Shown here one piece after another: positions 7,676-16,235 of a stretch of 64,000 nt of DNA. Where the stretch lies: contig NZ_NADJ01000037.1 in assembly GCF_002196705.1 (NCBI RefSeq), positions 62,001 to 126,000 of the forward strand, written 5' to 3'. The notes below the pieces were generated by a model. It searched no databases and was not told the origin of the DNA. It saw only the letters and a program-made list of their open reading frames with translations. This stretch comes from Desulfosporosinus sp. FKB (GTDB lineage: Bacteria > Bacillota > Desulfitobacteriia > Desulfitobacteriales > Desulfitobacteriaceae). A program made the position numbers and the translations under genes. The stretch's first letter is position 1. Every line of letters begins with the position of its first letter.

Positions 7676-9583
7676 TCACGTATAAAATATTCCGGTTTCC
7701 CTAACGTCATATCCGCCAAGAGCAAGGACAGCTTCTTGGAAATCCTTACTTTGAACAACCGAGATCATTGCTTGCATACGCGGTTCTTCAAGATATTCAA
7801 TGGGTATCGCCAGATCATAGCGTTCTTCCCCAATAAAAATGTAATCCAAGCCCAGAGCTTCTGCTGCACTTTGAATGCCCAGCCCCACATCCGCTGATCC
7901 CGAAGCGACCGCTACGGCAACACCTAAGTGCGTAAATTCCTCCCGGTCATACCCTATAATTTGTTCTTTATTAAGACCTTGCCTCTGAAGCAGGTAATCC
8001 AATAATACTCGAGTTCCAGATCCACCCTGACGATTTATAAATCGAATCCCTGGCCGGACTAAATCTTCCAAGGTTCTTATATTAAGAGGATTTCCCTTGG
8101 GTACAATAAGAACCTGCGTTCTGTATACCAAATTCATCAAGGCAACATCTCTTTCCGGCAAGAAGCGCTGTAGATATGTGCGGTTATAGTCCCCAGTTTC
8201 CGGATCGAGTAAATGAATTCCTGCAAAATGTGCTTCCCTTTTGCGTAAAGCCAAAATTCCGGTAAGACTGCCAACGTGCGCTGAGGCTAATCCTCCATTT
8301 CCTCCCCTGGCCTTCATATGACTGCTCAAAACGTCAAGAGTAAGATCATGGGATCCAATGCAAACTAAGGTTTCCTCTAACTCGGTGACAGGCCGCAGTA
8401 ACTCAACGGGCACAGTCTCTCCTTCATGAAACCCTTCCTGCAAGCGGGGAACCCGAAGTATCCCATCTGCTCTAACCAGACTCATGGTCACGCCTGCCCC
8501 CCTGCTCAAAGGAGCAGCAACCCAACGATCGCCGACCTTTCCTACTTTAACCCTGACAAATTCTTCACTTCCTAAGGAGGAGAAGACTTTCTTGCTGATA
8601 ACTGCATCGAGGGTCGATGGTGGTATTTTGCTTAATCCCTGCAAATTCTTGACCCAAGGCTCTAAGAACAAATGGGCAGTCAGAAAAGCAGATACCGGGT
8701 AACCAGGGATGCCAATCGTTGGCTTTCCCTGAACTTCCCCAAGAGCAACCGGTTTACCAGGCTTGATTGCAACACCATGAAGATATAGCTCACCATGTTT
8801 TTCAATTAACTGGGCCGTATAGTCATCGCGTCCCTGTGAGGATCCTGCGATGATGACCAGAATATCTTGCGATTCGGCCATCTGCAGCATAGCTTCTTCC
8901 AATAAGTATGGCTGATCCGGCGTTATCGGCCATACTGTAGCTTCTCCACCCCATTCTTGAACTAAAGAAGCAAGCACACGGGAATTTGAATCCACAATAT
9001 CACCTATCTGTAGTTCTGCCTCAGGTGGACGTATTTCGTCTCCGGTCGGTAAAATCCCCACTCGCGGCTTACGGCGAACTTCGACTTGCAAAACCCCACC
9101 GGCTAATAATGCCCCTTGATCTTGAGGACGAATGAGATGATGTATTGGGAGAAGCACTTCTCCTTCTACAAGATCTTCGCCAACCGGCCGAACATGGTTC
9201 CAGGGAACGACTGGAGCCTGCAGCAAGATGCCGCGTTCACCTACTTGCAATACATCTTCCAGCATAACCACCGCGTCCATCCCTTGAGGTATAGGGTCTC
9301 CTGTGTCGACTTGAACCGCCTGGACCCCAAGTTCTAACCAACGCGGCTCGCGCTCCGAAATCCCAAAGGTATCTTTAGCCCTAAGAGCATAGCCATCCAT
9401 CGCCGAAGCAGCAAAATGAGGCGAACTTCTCTTAGCGCGAACAATAGTACCTGTAACTCGATGTAAAGATGAACAACTATCCACAATTTCATTTTTAGGC
9501 ACACAGCATTCCGCAAGCTTTTCCATCATTAAAGACAGCCCTTCTTGCCAAGCCATACTTTTCAGATATATTCTGCGTTCCAC
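7676..9583 (-). CDS. moeA: MoeA fused to a PBP-like sensor domain
   Basis: A 635-residue fusion. Residues 1-405 are MoeA (metal insertion into adenylylated molybdopterin): HFAASAMDGYALRA near 55, DTGDPIPQGMDAVVM near 93, ILPTGDEI near 177, GIPGYPVSAF near 290. Residues about 415-635 are a periplasmic-binding-protein-like domain (PF12727 type) with GSHD, FAGIHLLDPETGDYN and GSADVGLGI. The same domain forms the C-terminal part of the regulator at 17634. The glycine loop usual in MoeA (GGVSVG-like) reads AGSSQGRDD. Such fusions are known in anaerobes; oxyanion binding by the added domain is inferred. It is last in the operon, 35 bases after the other moeA. Confidence 0.9.
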   Translation of the reverse strand: MERRIYLKSMAWQEGLSLMMEKLAECCVPKNEIVDSCSSLHRVTGTIVRAKRSSPHFAASAMDGYALRAKDTFGISEREPRWLELGVQAVQVDTGDPIPQGMDAVVMLEDVLQVGERGILLQAPVVPWNHVRPVGEDLVEGEVLLPIHHLIRPQDQGALLAGGVLQVEVRRKPRVGILPTGDEIRPPEAELQIGDIVDSNSRVLASLVQEWGGEATVWPITPDQPYLLEEAMLQMAESQDILVIIAGSSQGRDDYTAQLIEKHGELYLHGVAIKPGKPVALGEVQGKPTIGIPGYPVSAFLTAHLFLEPWVKNLQGLSKIPPSTLDAVISKKVFSSLGSEEFVRVKVGKVGDRWVAAPLSRGAGVTMSLVRADGILRVPRLQEGFHEGETVPVELLRPVTELEETLVCIGSHDLTLDVLSSHMKARGGNGGLASAHVGSLTGILALRKREAHFAGIHLLDPETGDYNRTYLQRFLPERDVALMNLVYRTQVLIVPKGNPLNIRTLEDLVRPGIRFINRQGGSGTRVLLDYLLQRQGLNKEQIIGYDREEFTHLGVAVAVASGSADVGLGIQSAAEALGLDYIFIGEERYDLAIPIEYLEEPRMQAMISVVQSKDFQEAVLALGGYDVRETGIFYT

Positions 9584-9618
9584 GATTATCTTACCCCCAT
9601 TCCATCAGTTATCCATAG

Positions 9619-10860
9619 TTAACGGATAAGCCGAAAATAGACATCATTTCCAGCCTCTATACCCTCCGTATCCAAGCCGATGTGTACTAGAGCATCAGCC
9701 AGAACCATCGTCCGTATTAAACCGGATTTTCCACGAATCGGTTCAACTACCCACTTTTCTCCGTTTGAACTAAGTTGGACTCGAATAAATTCCTCCCGGC
9801 CACTCCCAGAGTATAAATTCTGGGTTATTGTTCCCTTAGGCAAGGGCTCGGTTTTAGGATGTAAAACAGAGGCATCTAACCACGGACGGACAATTGTATC
9901 AAATACGACCATCGCAGAGGCTGGATGACCAGGGAGCCCAAAAATCAGTTTCTGATCCACGATTCCGCCAATAGTAGGCTTACCTGGTCGTAATGCTAAG
10001 CCGTGAAAAAGCAACCCTGGCTCTCCAAGTTCGTCAATAAGCTGAGCAGAAAGATCTCTCGAACCAACGGAACTCCCGCCGGAGAGCAGAACTATATCGT
10101 TTTCCTGTAACATCGTAGTTAATATTGTGCGCATTTTTTCTAAGTCGTCCTTGACAATACCATAGTGGTGAGCTTCGGCACCACAAGCAATGGCTTGCCC
10201 AAGTAATGTATAGCCATTGATATCTCTTGACTGGCCAGGCTGCGGTATTTGATCCGGCGGAATAATTTCATCACCGGTAGAAAGAATCCCAACTCGGAAT
10301 CGTGGCAAAACTGGGACGGTCACTAACCCTTGAGAAGCCAGAAGCCCCATTTCTTGTGCTCTAATTCGAGTAAATTCCGGAAGTATAACCTCTCCTTTAC
10401 TCAGATCCTCTCCAATATCAATAAGATTTTCCCCAGGTGCAGCAGACTTAGTAACACCATAAAGTCCATCCCCAAAGTTTTCGAGATGCTCAATCATTAC
10501 AACAGCATCTGCACCTTCCGGAAGCATTCCTCCTGTGGGGATTAAAATGCCAATCCCCTTCTCTAATTGTTCCGCAGGAGCCTTGCCCATGAGCACTTCC
10601 CCGCGGCATTGGATTAAGGCCGGCATACTCTCACTGGCTCCAAACGTATCCACAGCCCGAACAGCCATTCCATCCACCGTTGATTTGCGAAAATGGGGCA
10701 GGTCACAGGTCGCCGGTATATCCCGGGCTACAATACGTCCTAATGAATCTTCCAAAGAAACCTTTTCAACGTGTTGATATAAGGAGAGAACATAGGGTTT
10801 TAAGGTTTCGATCGCCTCTGTTAATGTTTTGACTTTAAAAAGTTCACTGCTGCTTCCCAT
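9619..10860 (-). CDS. moeA: Molybdopterin molybdenumtransferase MoeA
   Basis: A 413-residue canonical MoeA with all domains: HFRKSTVDGMAVRA near 57, PTGGMLPEGADAVVMIEH near 106, GILSTGDEIIPP near 190, LLSGGSSVGSRD near 256 and GLPGHPASAM near 306. It inserts molybdate or tungstate into the pterin dithiolene. Having two different MoeA proteins beside a tungsten enzyme and a tungstate importer parallels archaea that use MoeA paralogues for different metals; which one handles tungsten here is unknown. The start follows GGAGAAGGAG and lies 27 bases after the moeB-like gene. Confidence 0.93.
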   Translation of the reverse strand: MGSSSELFKVKTLTEAIETLKPYVLSLYQHVEKVSLEDSLGRIVARDIPATCDLPHFRKSTVDGMAVRAVDTFGASESMPALIQCRGEVLMGKAPAEQLEKGIGILIPTGGMLPEGADAVVMIEHLENFGDGLYGVTKSAAPGENLIDIGEDLSKGEVILPEFTRIRAQEMGLLASQGLVTVPVLPRFRVGILSTGDEIIPPDQIPQPGQSRDINGYTLLGQAIACGAEAHHYGIVKDDLEKMRTILTTMLQENDIVLLSGGSSVGSRDLSAQLIDELGEPGLLFHGLALRPGKPTIGGIVDQKLIFGLPGHPASAMVVFDTIVRPWLDASVLHPKTEPLPKGTITQNLYSGSGREEFIRVQLSSNGEKWVVEPIRGKSGLIRTMVLADALVHIGLDTEGIEAGNDVYFRLIR

Positions 10861-10887
10861 GTCTCATTAACTCCTTCTCCTCCAAAA

Positions 10888-11574
10888 TTACTTAATCTTA
10901 AACCTTTCAAATTCCATGGTTAGCAAATCAACTTGCAGCCAAGCATTCCTCAAAGAGGGCTGGCGCCCAATAAGTATTTTTACAGTTTCAGCAACACTTA
11001 AGCAAGCCAAAACTCCAGGTGTAAACGCTGGATTACCCCAAGTCTTCTCAACACCATTACCTCCGCGTCCGAATAACCACTGAGCACTAAAATCCCCCGG
11101 CAAACTCACTCCCAGCTGACCATACCAACCCGCGATACTGGCATATACCAAAGGCAAATTCATTTGGTGACAGACCCTCTCCAACATAACACGAGTTTCT
11201 CTGGAATCAAGGGCATCACACACGAGATTGACTCCCTGTAAATGTTCGGGACCGGTATCTTCTCTAAACCAGCCTTTAATAGCATCAACATGGATCTCAG
11301 AGTTTACAATTTTTAATCGTTCCTGTGCTGCTTCTACTTTCCACTGTCCGATATTAAGCTCTGTAGCCATGATTTGGCGGTTAAGGTTACTTATTTCGAA
11401 ACGATCACCGTCAAAAAGGATTAATTTGCCAACCCCAATACGGGCAAGTTGTTCGGCAATATGCCCCCCTAAACCACCGCAGCCAACAATTGCAACTGCG
11501 GAATTCGCTAATTTTTGCTGATCCTCATCGGTTAATGTTTTCTTATTACGACGATACCGGCCTTCGAAAACCAT
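10888..11574 (-). CDS. moeB: MoeB/ThiF-family adenylyltransferase
   Basis: A 228-residue E1-like enzyme that adenylates the C-terminal glycine of a MoaD/ThiS-type carrier. It shows the nucleotide loop VGCGGLGGHIA (about 32), FDGDRFEISNLNRQ (about 56, with the catalytic Arg), and CDALDSRETR (about 120). The two CxxC zinc pairs of E. coli MoeB are missing, so this is the shorter HesA/ThiF-like type. Its start codon comes directly after the moaD stop (TAA then ATG), and the GGAGG for it lies inside the last moaD codons, so the two are translationally coupled. Confidence 0.9.
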   Translation of the reverse strand: MVFEGRYRRNKKTLTDEDQQKLANSAVAIVGCGGLGGHIAEQLARIGVGKLILFDGDRFEISNLNRQIMATELNIGQWKVEAAQERLKIVNSEIHVDAIKGWFREDTGPEHLQGVNLVCDALDSRETRVMLERVCHQMNLPLVYASIAGWYGQLGVSLPGDFSAQWLFGRGGNGVEKTWGNPAFTPGVLACLSVAETVKILIGRQPSLRNAWLQVDLLTMEFERFKIK

Positions 11575-11799
11575 TTATCCCCCTCCTACTGGTGGAAATA
11601 GCGCCAAGGTATCATCATTATGCAACACAGTATCTGGCTTGGCATCCTTCCCATTACGATAACAGATGGCTATTTCTTCAGGTGTAATGTTTAAGGATTG
11701 GATAACATCAAGAACGCATGTTTCTTCGGGAAAGTCAAACTCTCTGACCTTAAAACGCCCATCGCGAAATGTAGCGAACAATTTAACGATTACACGCAC
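11575..11799 (-). CDS. moaD: MoaD-type ubiquitin-like sulfur carrier
   Basis: A 74-residue beta-grasp protein ending PVGGG; the terminal Gly-Gly is thiocarboxylated and gives sulfur to the pterin dithiolene as the small subunit of molybdopterin synthase. GTG at 11799 follows GGAGG with an 8-base gap. First gene of the four-gene cofactor operon. MoaE, MoaA and MoaC are not in the window, so the pathway is completed elsewhere. Confidence 0.92.
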   Translation of the reverse strand: MRVIVKLFATFRDGRFKVREFDFPEETCVLDVIQSLNITPEEIAICYRNGKDAKPDTVLHNDDTLALFPPVGGG

Positions 11800-11869
11800 C
11801 TTCTGTCCTCCATTCTAATCCATGATTTGATCGCAAAGTCTTGTCCACATTGAATTACTCAAAATCATA

Positions 11870-11912
11870 CTACCTCAAATGGGGGACCATAAAGATCCCC
11901 CATTTGAGGTAG
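11870..11912 (-). terminator. Terminator after AOR
   Basis: A perfect 17-bp stem (CTACCTCAAATGGGGGA and complement) with a 9-base loop, 38 bases after the AOR stop and before moaD. It should insulate the cofactor operon from AOR transcription, or allow only part of it through. Confidence 0.9.
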
Positions 11913-11949
11913 CATACAGTATTATCGAGTCAATCAAAGATATACCCTG

Positions 11950-13746
11950 CTAAATCCCTAATTTTGCAAGAGTTTCGGCAGTTGGTACGCCATTTTCGTC
12001 CCAGCCACGTTCGGAATAGTAAGCAGGCAGAAGTTCAGGTAATCTATGAACACTTCCTTTGGAACTTCCCGATTGAATCGGAACCTCTAATAAACGTTTT
12101 GGAAGTGTGTCATCTGCTTTAGTCATGCCTATGCGCAAATTCTGCAAGCGTTCTAGGTTCCAAATTCGTTCTCCACATTGCAGGATTTCTTCATCCGTGT
12201 AGTTGCATCCTGTCACAGCATTGATTATTTCGGTGTAATCAGAGAGCCCCAAGGCAAACGAAGTGAATAAGCACATTCCAATAGAATCAATCACAGCCGT
12301 GAGATCTTGAAAAATCTTAACCCACCCAGCTTTTCCTTCAAGGGAGTCTTTATCCAGTTTTTGCGGTAAACCAAGAATCTCTGGAGAAACCATGTATCCT
12401 CGAACGTGACAACCGCCGCGATTATTTGTAGCATATTGAAGTCCATGGCCTTGGATACCGCGTGGATCATATGCCGGAATATCGAGCTTCTTAACTGACA
12501 TAGACAGTTCCGGATGACCATACGCTTCAGCCAAGCGATAAGAACCAGCAGCCAATTTAGCTCCTAATGCACCTTCGGCATACCCCATTTTACGTGTCCA
12601 TTCAACCATACCTTGGCTATTTCCAAATTCCAGAGGTACCCCTTCCAGTTCCTCTTGCTTAATATATCCACGTTGAACAAGTTCCATGGCTACTGCTATG
12701 GTACAACCAGCTGAAATCGAATCCATACCTAGTTTGTTGCATAAGTCATTGGCAACATGAATCGCATCATAGTCATGAACACCGCAGTCTCCGCCAAAGG
12801 ACCATACTGCTTCGTATTCAGGGCCGCCACCTTCTCCGCCTTTCCATTTGTTATAACGACCGCAAGCAATGGGGCAACGGAAACAGGGGTCTTTTTTGAT
12901 CAAATGCTTTTCGGTCATTGTTTCGCCACTGGTCAGATCGGCATCGGGATCATAGGAATCCTGAAAATTTTTGAAAGGAAATATTCCGCTCTCATTGATA
13001 ATATTAACAAGAATAGCTGTCCCATATGTTGGAAGTCCTTGACCTGTTACACCATTTTCTTTAATTTTAGCTAAAGCCGAACGGAGAACTTTTTTCATAT
13101 CATCCGGTTTAGCATTTTCGACCTTGCCTGTTCCACGGCATACGATCGCTTTGAGGTTCTTCGAACCCATTACAGCACCTACACCACTACGCCCGGCGGC
13201 ACGAAATTTATCATTCATGATCGCTGCGTTCATGGAAAGGTTTTCACCTGCAGGGCCAATAGTTAAAACTTTTGCTTTTGGATCTCCAAATTCCTCTAAG
13301 AGAGCAGCGGTGGTGGCATAGACATCCTGTCCCCAAAGATGAGCAGCATCTTTAATTTCTACTTTATCATCGAGAATGGATATATATTGTGGATTTACCG
13401 CTTTGCCTTCTAAGATTACCATATCCCAACCGGCAAACTTTAATTGTGCTCCCCAATATCCGCCCGAGTTGGAAGACGCAATGGCTCCATTAAGAGGAGA
13501 TTTTGTGACAACCATGTAACGTCCGCCTGTGGGAGCGTTGGTACCTGTCAGAACTCCTGCAGAAATAAATATCTTATTTTCTTGTGAAAGCGGATCCACA
13601 TCAGGGCCTACTTCATCAAAACACATTTTTCCGCCAAGACCACGACCGCTTAAATATTTTTTAGCCAGTTCCATATTTAAAGGCTCCGTAGTTATTTTCC
13701 CTTCTGTCAAATTAATACGTAATATTTTTCCTGTATAACCAACCAT
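11950..13746 (-). CDS. aor: Tungsten aldehyde ferredoxin oxidoreductase
   Basis: A 598-residue AOR-family enzyme that oxidises aldehydes to acids with ferredoxin, or reduces acids. The N-terminal domain shows GRGLGGK near 35 and TNAPTGGRYMVV near 69. The [4Fe-4S] ligands are C288, C291 and C295 (CFRCPIAC) with C492 (SIGMC) as the fourth. The pterin-binding segment AAGRSGVGAVMGSKNLKA is near 183. An upstream ATG at 13761 is possible, but ATG 13746 follows AGGAGG and gives the standard MxGYTGKIL start. It has a sigma-54 promoter and lies divergent from the tungstate importer. Confidence 0.95.
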   Translation of the reverse strand: MVGYTGKILRINLTEGKITTEPLNMELAKKYLSGRGLGGKMCFDEVGPDVDPLSQENKIFISAGVLTGTNAPTGGRYMVVTKSPLNGAIASSNSGGYWGAQLKFAGWDMVILEGKAVNPQYISILDDKVEIKDAAHLWGQDVYATTAALLEEFGDPKAKVLTIGPAGENLSMNAAIMNDKFRAAGRSGVGAVMGSKNLKAIVCRGTGKVENAKPDDMKKVLRSALAKIKENGVTGQGLPTYGTAILVNIINESGIFPFKNFQDSYDPDADLTSGETMTEKHLIKKDPCFRCPIACGRYNKWKGGEGGGPEYEAVWSFGGDCGVHDYDAIHVANDLCNKLGMDSISAGCTIAVAMELVQRGYIKQEELEGVPLEFGNSQGMVEWTRKMGYAEGALGAKLAAGSYRLAEAYGHPELSMSVKKLDIPAYDPRGIQGHGLQYATNNRGGCHVRGYMVSPEILGLPQKLDKDSLEGKAGWVKIFQDLTAVIDSIGMCLFTSFALGLSDYTEIINAVTGCNYTDEEILQCGERIWNLERLQNLRIGMTKADDTLPKRLLEVPIQSGSSKGSVHRLPELLPAYYSERGWDENGVPTAETLAKLGI

Positions 13747-13836
13747 AATCTTCCTCCTCATGATTATCTTATTTCAGCACAAAAATTTTATAATAGTTGA
13801 ACAAATTAACTAAGACGAATATGACAAATATATAAA

Positions 13837-13851
13837 GCAATTCTAATGCCA
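13837..13851 (-). promoter_or_regulatory. Sigma-54 (-24/-12) promoter of AOR
   Basis: Minus-strand TGGCATTAGAATTGC matches the RpoN consensus TGGCAC-N5-TTGC with exact GG-N10-GC spacing. The predicted start near 13825 leaves a leader of about 80 bases before the AOR start. The alcohol dehydrogenase has the same kind of element. Confidence 0.75.
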
Positions 13852-13915
13852 ATATAAAGTGTTATAATAATTTTTTGACTTGCTTGAATATTTATCAATC
13901 CAAACCAAAATACAT

Positions 13916-13960
13916 CCAATTAAAACAAATTAAATCAAATTAGATTAAATTCAAAACAAC
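13916..13960. other. Phased A/T-tract DNA between AOR promoter and upstream sites
   Basis: AAATTA-type tracts recur with a 10-base period (about 13925, 13935, 13945), expected to bend DNA. A second AT repeat (AATTAAACCA at 14111 and 14131, spaced 20) lies farther upstream. Position between enhancer-like motifs and the sigma-54 promoter suggests an architectural role. Confidence 0.45.
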
Positions 13961-14009
13961 TTTGCAAAATCAATTCTTAAAATTGTTGTGAGGTAACGCA
14001 AATTAAATA

Positions 14010-14051
14010 GTGCTCCAAATTAGAACAGTCCAGAATTCAAACTGCTCCAAA
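14010..14051. promoter_or_regulatory. Paired upstream activator motifs of AOR
   Basis: Two copies of [GC]TGCTCCAAA at 14010-14019 and 14042-14051, spaced 32 bases, 160-200 bases upstream of the -24 box. The same motif pair with 33-base spacing precedes the alcohol dehydrogenase. This is a typical arrangement for a sigma-54 enhancer-binding protein, whose gene is not in the window. Confidence 0.55.
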
Positions 14052-14150
14052 CTTAAACATTTTTGACCATTAAATCAAAAAGCGAAACAAGATTTAATCA
14101 AAATAATTATAATTAAACCAAATTATATTAAATTAAACCAAACTTAATTA

Positions 14151-14180
14151 TTGACGGCCAAATATATTGGAGGTTATACT
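14151..14180 (+). promoter_or_regulatory. Sigma-A promoter of wtpA
   Basis: -35 TTGACG at 14151-14156, 18-base spacer, -10 TATACT at 14175-14180. A small palindrome (TATCTGATAGATA, 14180-14192) overlaps the start region and could be an operator. Confidence 0.5.
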
Positions 14181-14201
14181 ATCTGATAGATAAGCAGGTA
14201 G

Positions 14202-14243
14202 CCACTAATGTTGCCTTAAAACTTAAGTACAAAGAATTAGTGG
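14202..14243 (+). promoter_or_regulatory. Leader inverted repeat upstream of wtpA
   Basis: CCACTAAT at 14202-14209 and ATTAGTGG at 14236-14243 form an 8-bp stem with a 26-base loop in the untranslated leader. It could be an RNA structure or a regulator site for the tungstate-responsive protein encoded at 17634. It does not match a riboswitch I know. Confidence 0.4.
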
Positions 14244-14286
14244 TGACTGATTGTAAAAATATTTTAATTTGGGAGGAGTTAGAGAA

Positions 14287-15291
14287 ATGAAAAAAAGAAT
14301 AATACCATTATTACTAGTCGCTATCCTTACTGTGCTCACTGGGTGCGGTACAAGTAGCGGAAATAGCAGTTCAGGCGGAACCAGCAGCTCCACTCCTGAT
14401 AAAAAAGTGACATTAAACATTTTAGCGGCAGGAACTTTAACAGTGCCGTTTAAACAAGTTGATGAAGCTTTTCAAAAGAAGTATCCTAACGTAACCGTAC
14501 ATCCTCAATTTGGCGGCAGTGTTAAGATGGTTAAACAAGTTACGGATTTGAAACAGCCGGCTGATCTAGTGGCAGTAGCCGATTATACCGTTATCCCTAA
14601 ATACATGTTTGGCAGCAATGGTCAGCAAAAATATGCCGATTGGTATGTTGGTTTTGCCAGCAATGAAATTACCTTTGTTTATACGAATCAAAGCAAAGGC
14701 CACGATAAAATAACACCGGATAACTGGTATCAAGTGCTTGCTGAAAAAGGTGTGCAAATTGGTCGCTCGAATCCTGACACTGATCCTTCCGGCTATCAAA
14801 CCTTACAAATGTTAAATCTAGCTGAGAAATACTATAAAGCTCCTGACTTAGCCAAGAATATTCTGGCCAATGCTCCGGCAACAAATATCCGCGATACAGA
14901 AACTGAGCTTTTAAGTGCTCTTCAAGCCGGACAGATTGATTATTTAGCAATCTATAAATCTGATGCCTTACAGCATGGATTAAAATACTTACAATTACCA
15001 GCCCAAATTAACCTCAGTGATCCTAAATATGCCGATTCCTACAAAGAAGCCAATGTACAAACAAAGAATGGAAATCTGACCGGCATGCCAATCGTTTACG
15101 CTTTGACCATACCCAATAATGCTGCAAACGCAGATTGGGCGCAGAAATATGCCGCTTTCCTCTTCGGACCTGAAGGGCAGGCAATCTTCCAAAAAGACGG
15201 TTTCGGAATGCTGCCTAAGCCTTATGCCAATGATGTCAGCAAAGTCCCTTCCTCTTTAAGTTCGTTAGTCAGCTCCTGGCCGCAAAAATAG
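14287..15291 (+). CDS. wtpA: Tungstate-binding lipoprotein WtpA
   Basis: A 334-residue ABC solute-binding protein. The signal peptide ends in the lipobox LTGC, then a Ser/Gly linker. Family segments are ILAAGTLTVPF near 45, PADLVAVADYTVIPK near 95, the anion-binding GRSNPDTDPSGYQ near 157 and PIVYALTIPNNAAN near 270. These match the WtpA/ModA branch that binds tungstate or molybdate; AOR next door favours tungstate. ATG 14287 follows GGGAGGAG. It is followed by a hairpin and then wtpB, an arrangement that can make the binding protein more abundant than the permease. Confidence 0.88.
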   Translation: MKKRIIPLLLVAILTVLTGCGTSSGNSSSGGTSSSTPDKKVTLNILAAGTLTVPFKQVDEAFQKKYPNVTVHPQFGGSVKMVKQVTDLKQPADLVAVADYTVIPKYMFGSNGQQKYADWYVGFASNEITFVYTNQSKGHDKITPDNWYQVLAEKGVQIGRSNPDTDPSGYQTLQMLNLAEKYYKAPDLAKNILANAPATNIRDTETELLSALQAGQIDYLAIYKSDALQHGLKYLQLPAQINLSDPKYADSYKEANVQTKNGNLTGMPIVYALTIPNNAANADWAQKYAAFLFGPEGQAIFQKDGFGMLPKPYANDVSKVPSSLSSLVSSWPQK

Positions 15292-15299
15292 TTATAAAA

Positions 15300-15334
15300 A
15301 CACATCAGATGGAGTTTAACTCTATCTGATGTGT
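15300..15334 (+). terminator. Intercistronic hairpin between wtpA and wtpB
   Basis: ACACATCAGAT and its complement with further pairing in the centre (GAGTT/AACTC). It lacks a good T-run, so it may protect the wtpA mRNA 3' end or terminate partially. Confidence 0.7.
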
Positions 15335-15440
15335 TGACGTATTATGGTAATTTCAAATTCGTAGGATAGCATAATATTTTGCATTTACTTATTGGTAATA
15401 ATACAATGTTTTAATAAATGGTCCTAGGAGGAAGTTTCGG

Positions 15441-16235
15441 GTGGGTAACCGTATATTTTTTCTGTTATTTTGGTTAGTTGGCAGTATTATTCTGGCTTTT
15501 ACCCTCATCCCTTTAGTAAATCTTTTTCTTACTCAACCTTTATCATCAATTGTGAATGTTGCCGGGATGCAGGATGTTCGGGCTTCAATTTATTTAAGTA
15601 TGATTACTGCTGTCATAACGGCTTTATTAGCCGCTATATTGGGGACTCCCTTAGCTTATCTGTTAGCAAGACGTTCATTTCCTCACCAGGCAGTTATTGA
15701 AGCGATTGTAGATTTACCTTTAGCGGTACCCCATACGGTGGCCGGTATATCCCTTTTATTCATTTTTGGGAGAAATGGTCCTATTGGCAGAATAGCCCAA
15801 CATTTTGGTTTAAGTTTCTGGGGGAGTTCCTTAGGTATTATTATAGGAATGCTGTTTGTCAGCTCGCCGTACATGATTAATGCTGCTCGGGAAGGTTTTG
15901 AGAGTATTGATATTCGTTTAGAAAAAGCAGCCCGTACTTTAGGAGCTACTCCTAGACAAGTCTTTTTACATGTATCTCTTCCTCTCTCATTACGGAGTAT
16001 CCTGACAGGGATTGTACTTACCTATGCTCGTTCCATTGCCGAGTTCGGGGCAGTAATTGTCATGGCTTATTATCCGCAAACCGCACCGGTCAAAATTTAC
16101 GAACTCTTCCTTAGCGGGGGTATAGAACAAGCCGCAGCAGCAGCAGCACTTTTGTTGTTGATCACTCTTTCCACGTTTGTACTTTTCCGATATTTTGCCT
16201 ACAAGCCTAGGCTAAAACAGTATCATAAGAATTAG
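15441..16235 (+). CDS. wtpB: Tungstate ABC transporter permease WtpB
   Basis: A 264-residue permease with six hydrophobic helices. The EAA-type loop reads EKAARTLGATPRQVFLHVSLP (about 171-191), the contact site for the ATPase. ARSIAEFGAVIVMAYYP near 202 is typical of ModB/WtpB/CysT proteins. GTG at 15441 follows AGGAGG. The ATPase gene is about 200 bases downstream, separated by a structured insertion. Confidence 0.9.
   Translation: MGNRIFFLLFWLVGSIILAFTLIPLVNLFLTQPLSSIVNVAGMQDVRASIYLSMITAVITALLAAILGTPLAYLLARRSFPHQAVIEAIVDLPLAVPHTVAGISLLFIFGRNGPIGRIAQHFGLSFWGSSLGIIIGMLFVSSPYMINAAREGFESIDIRLEKAARTLGATPRQVFLHVSLPLSLRSILTGIVLTYARSIAEFGAVIVMAYYPQTAPVKIYELFLSGGIEQAAAAAALLLLITLSTFVLFRYFAYKPRLKQYHKN

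Noticed and set aside
14196-14250. Molybdenum-cofactor riboswitch upstream of wtpA
   Set aside because: The sequence lacks the conserved Moco motif core; only a simple stem is seen.
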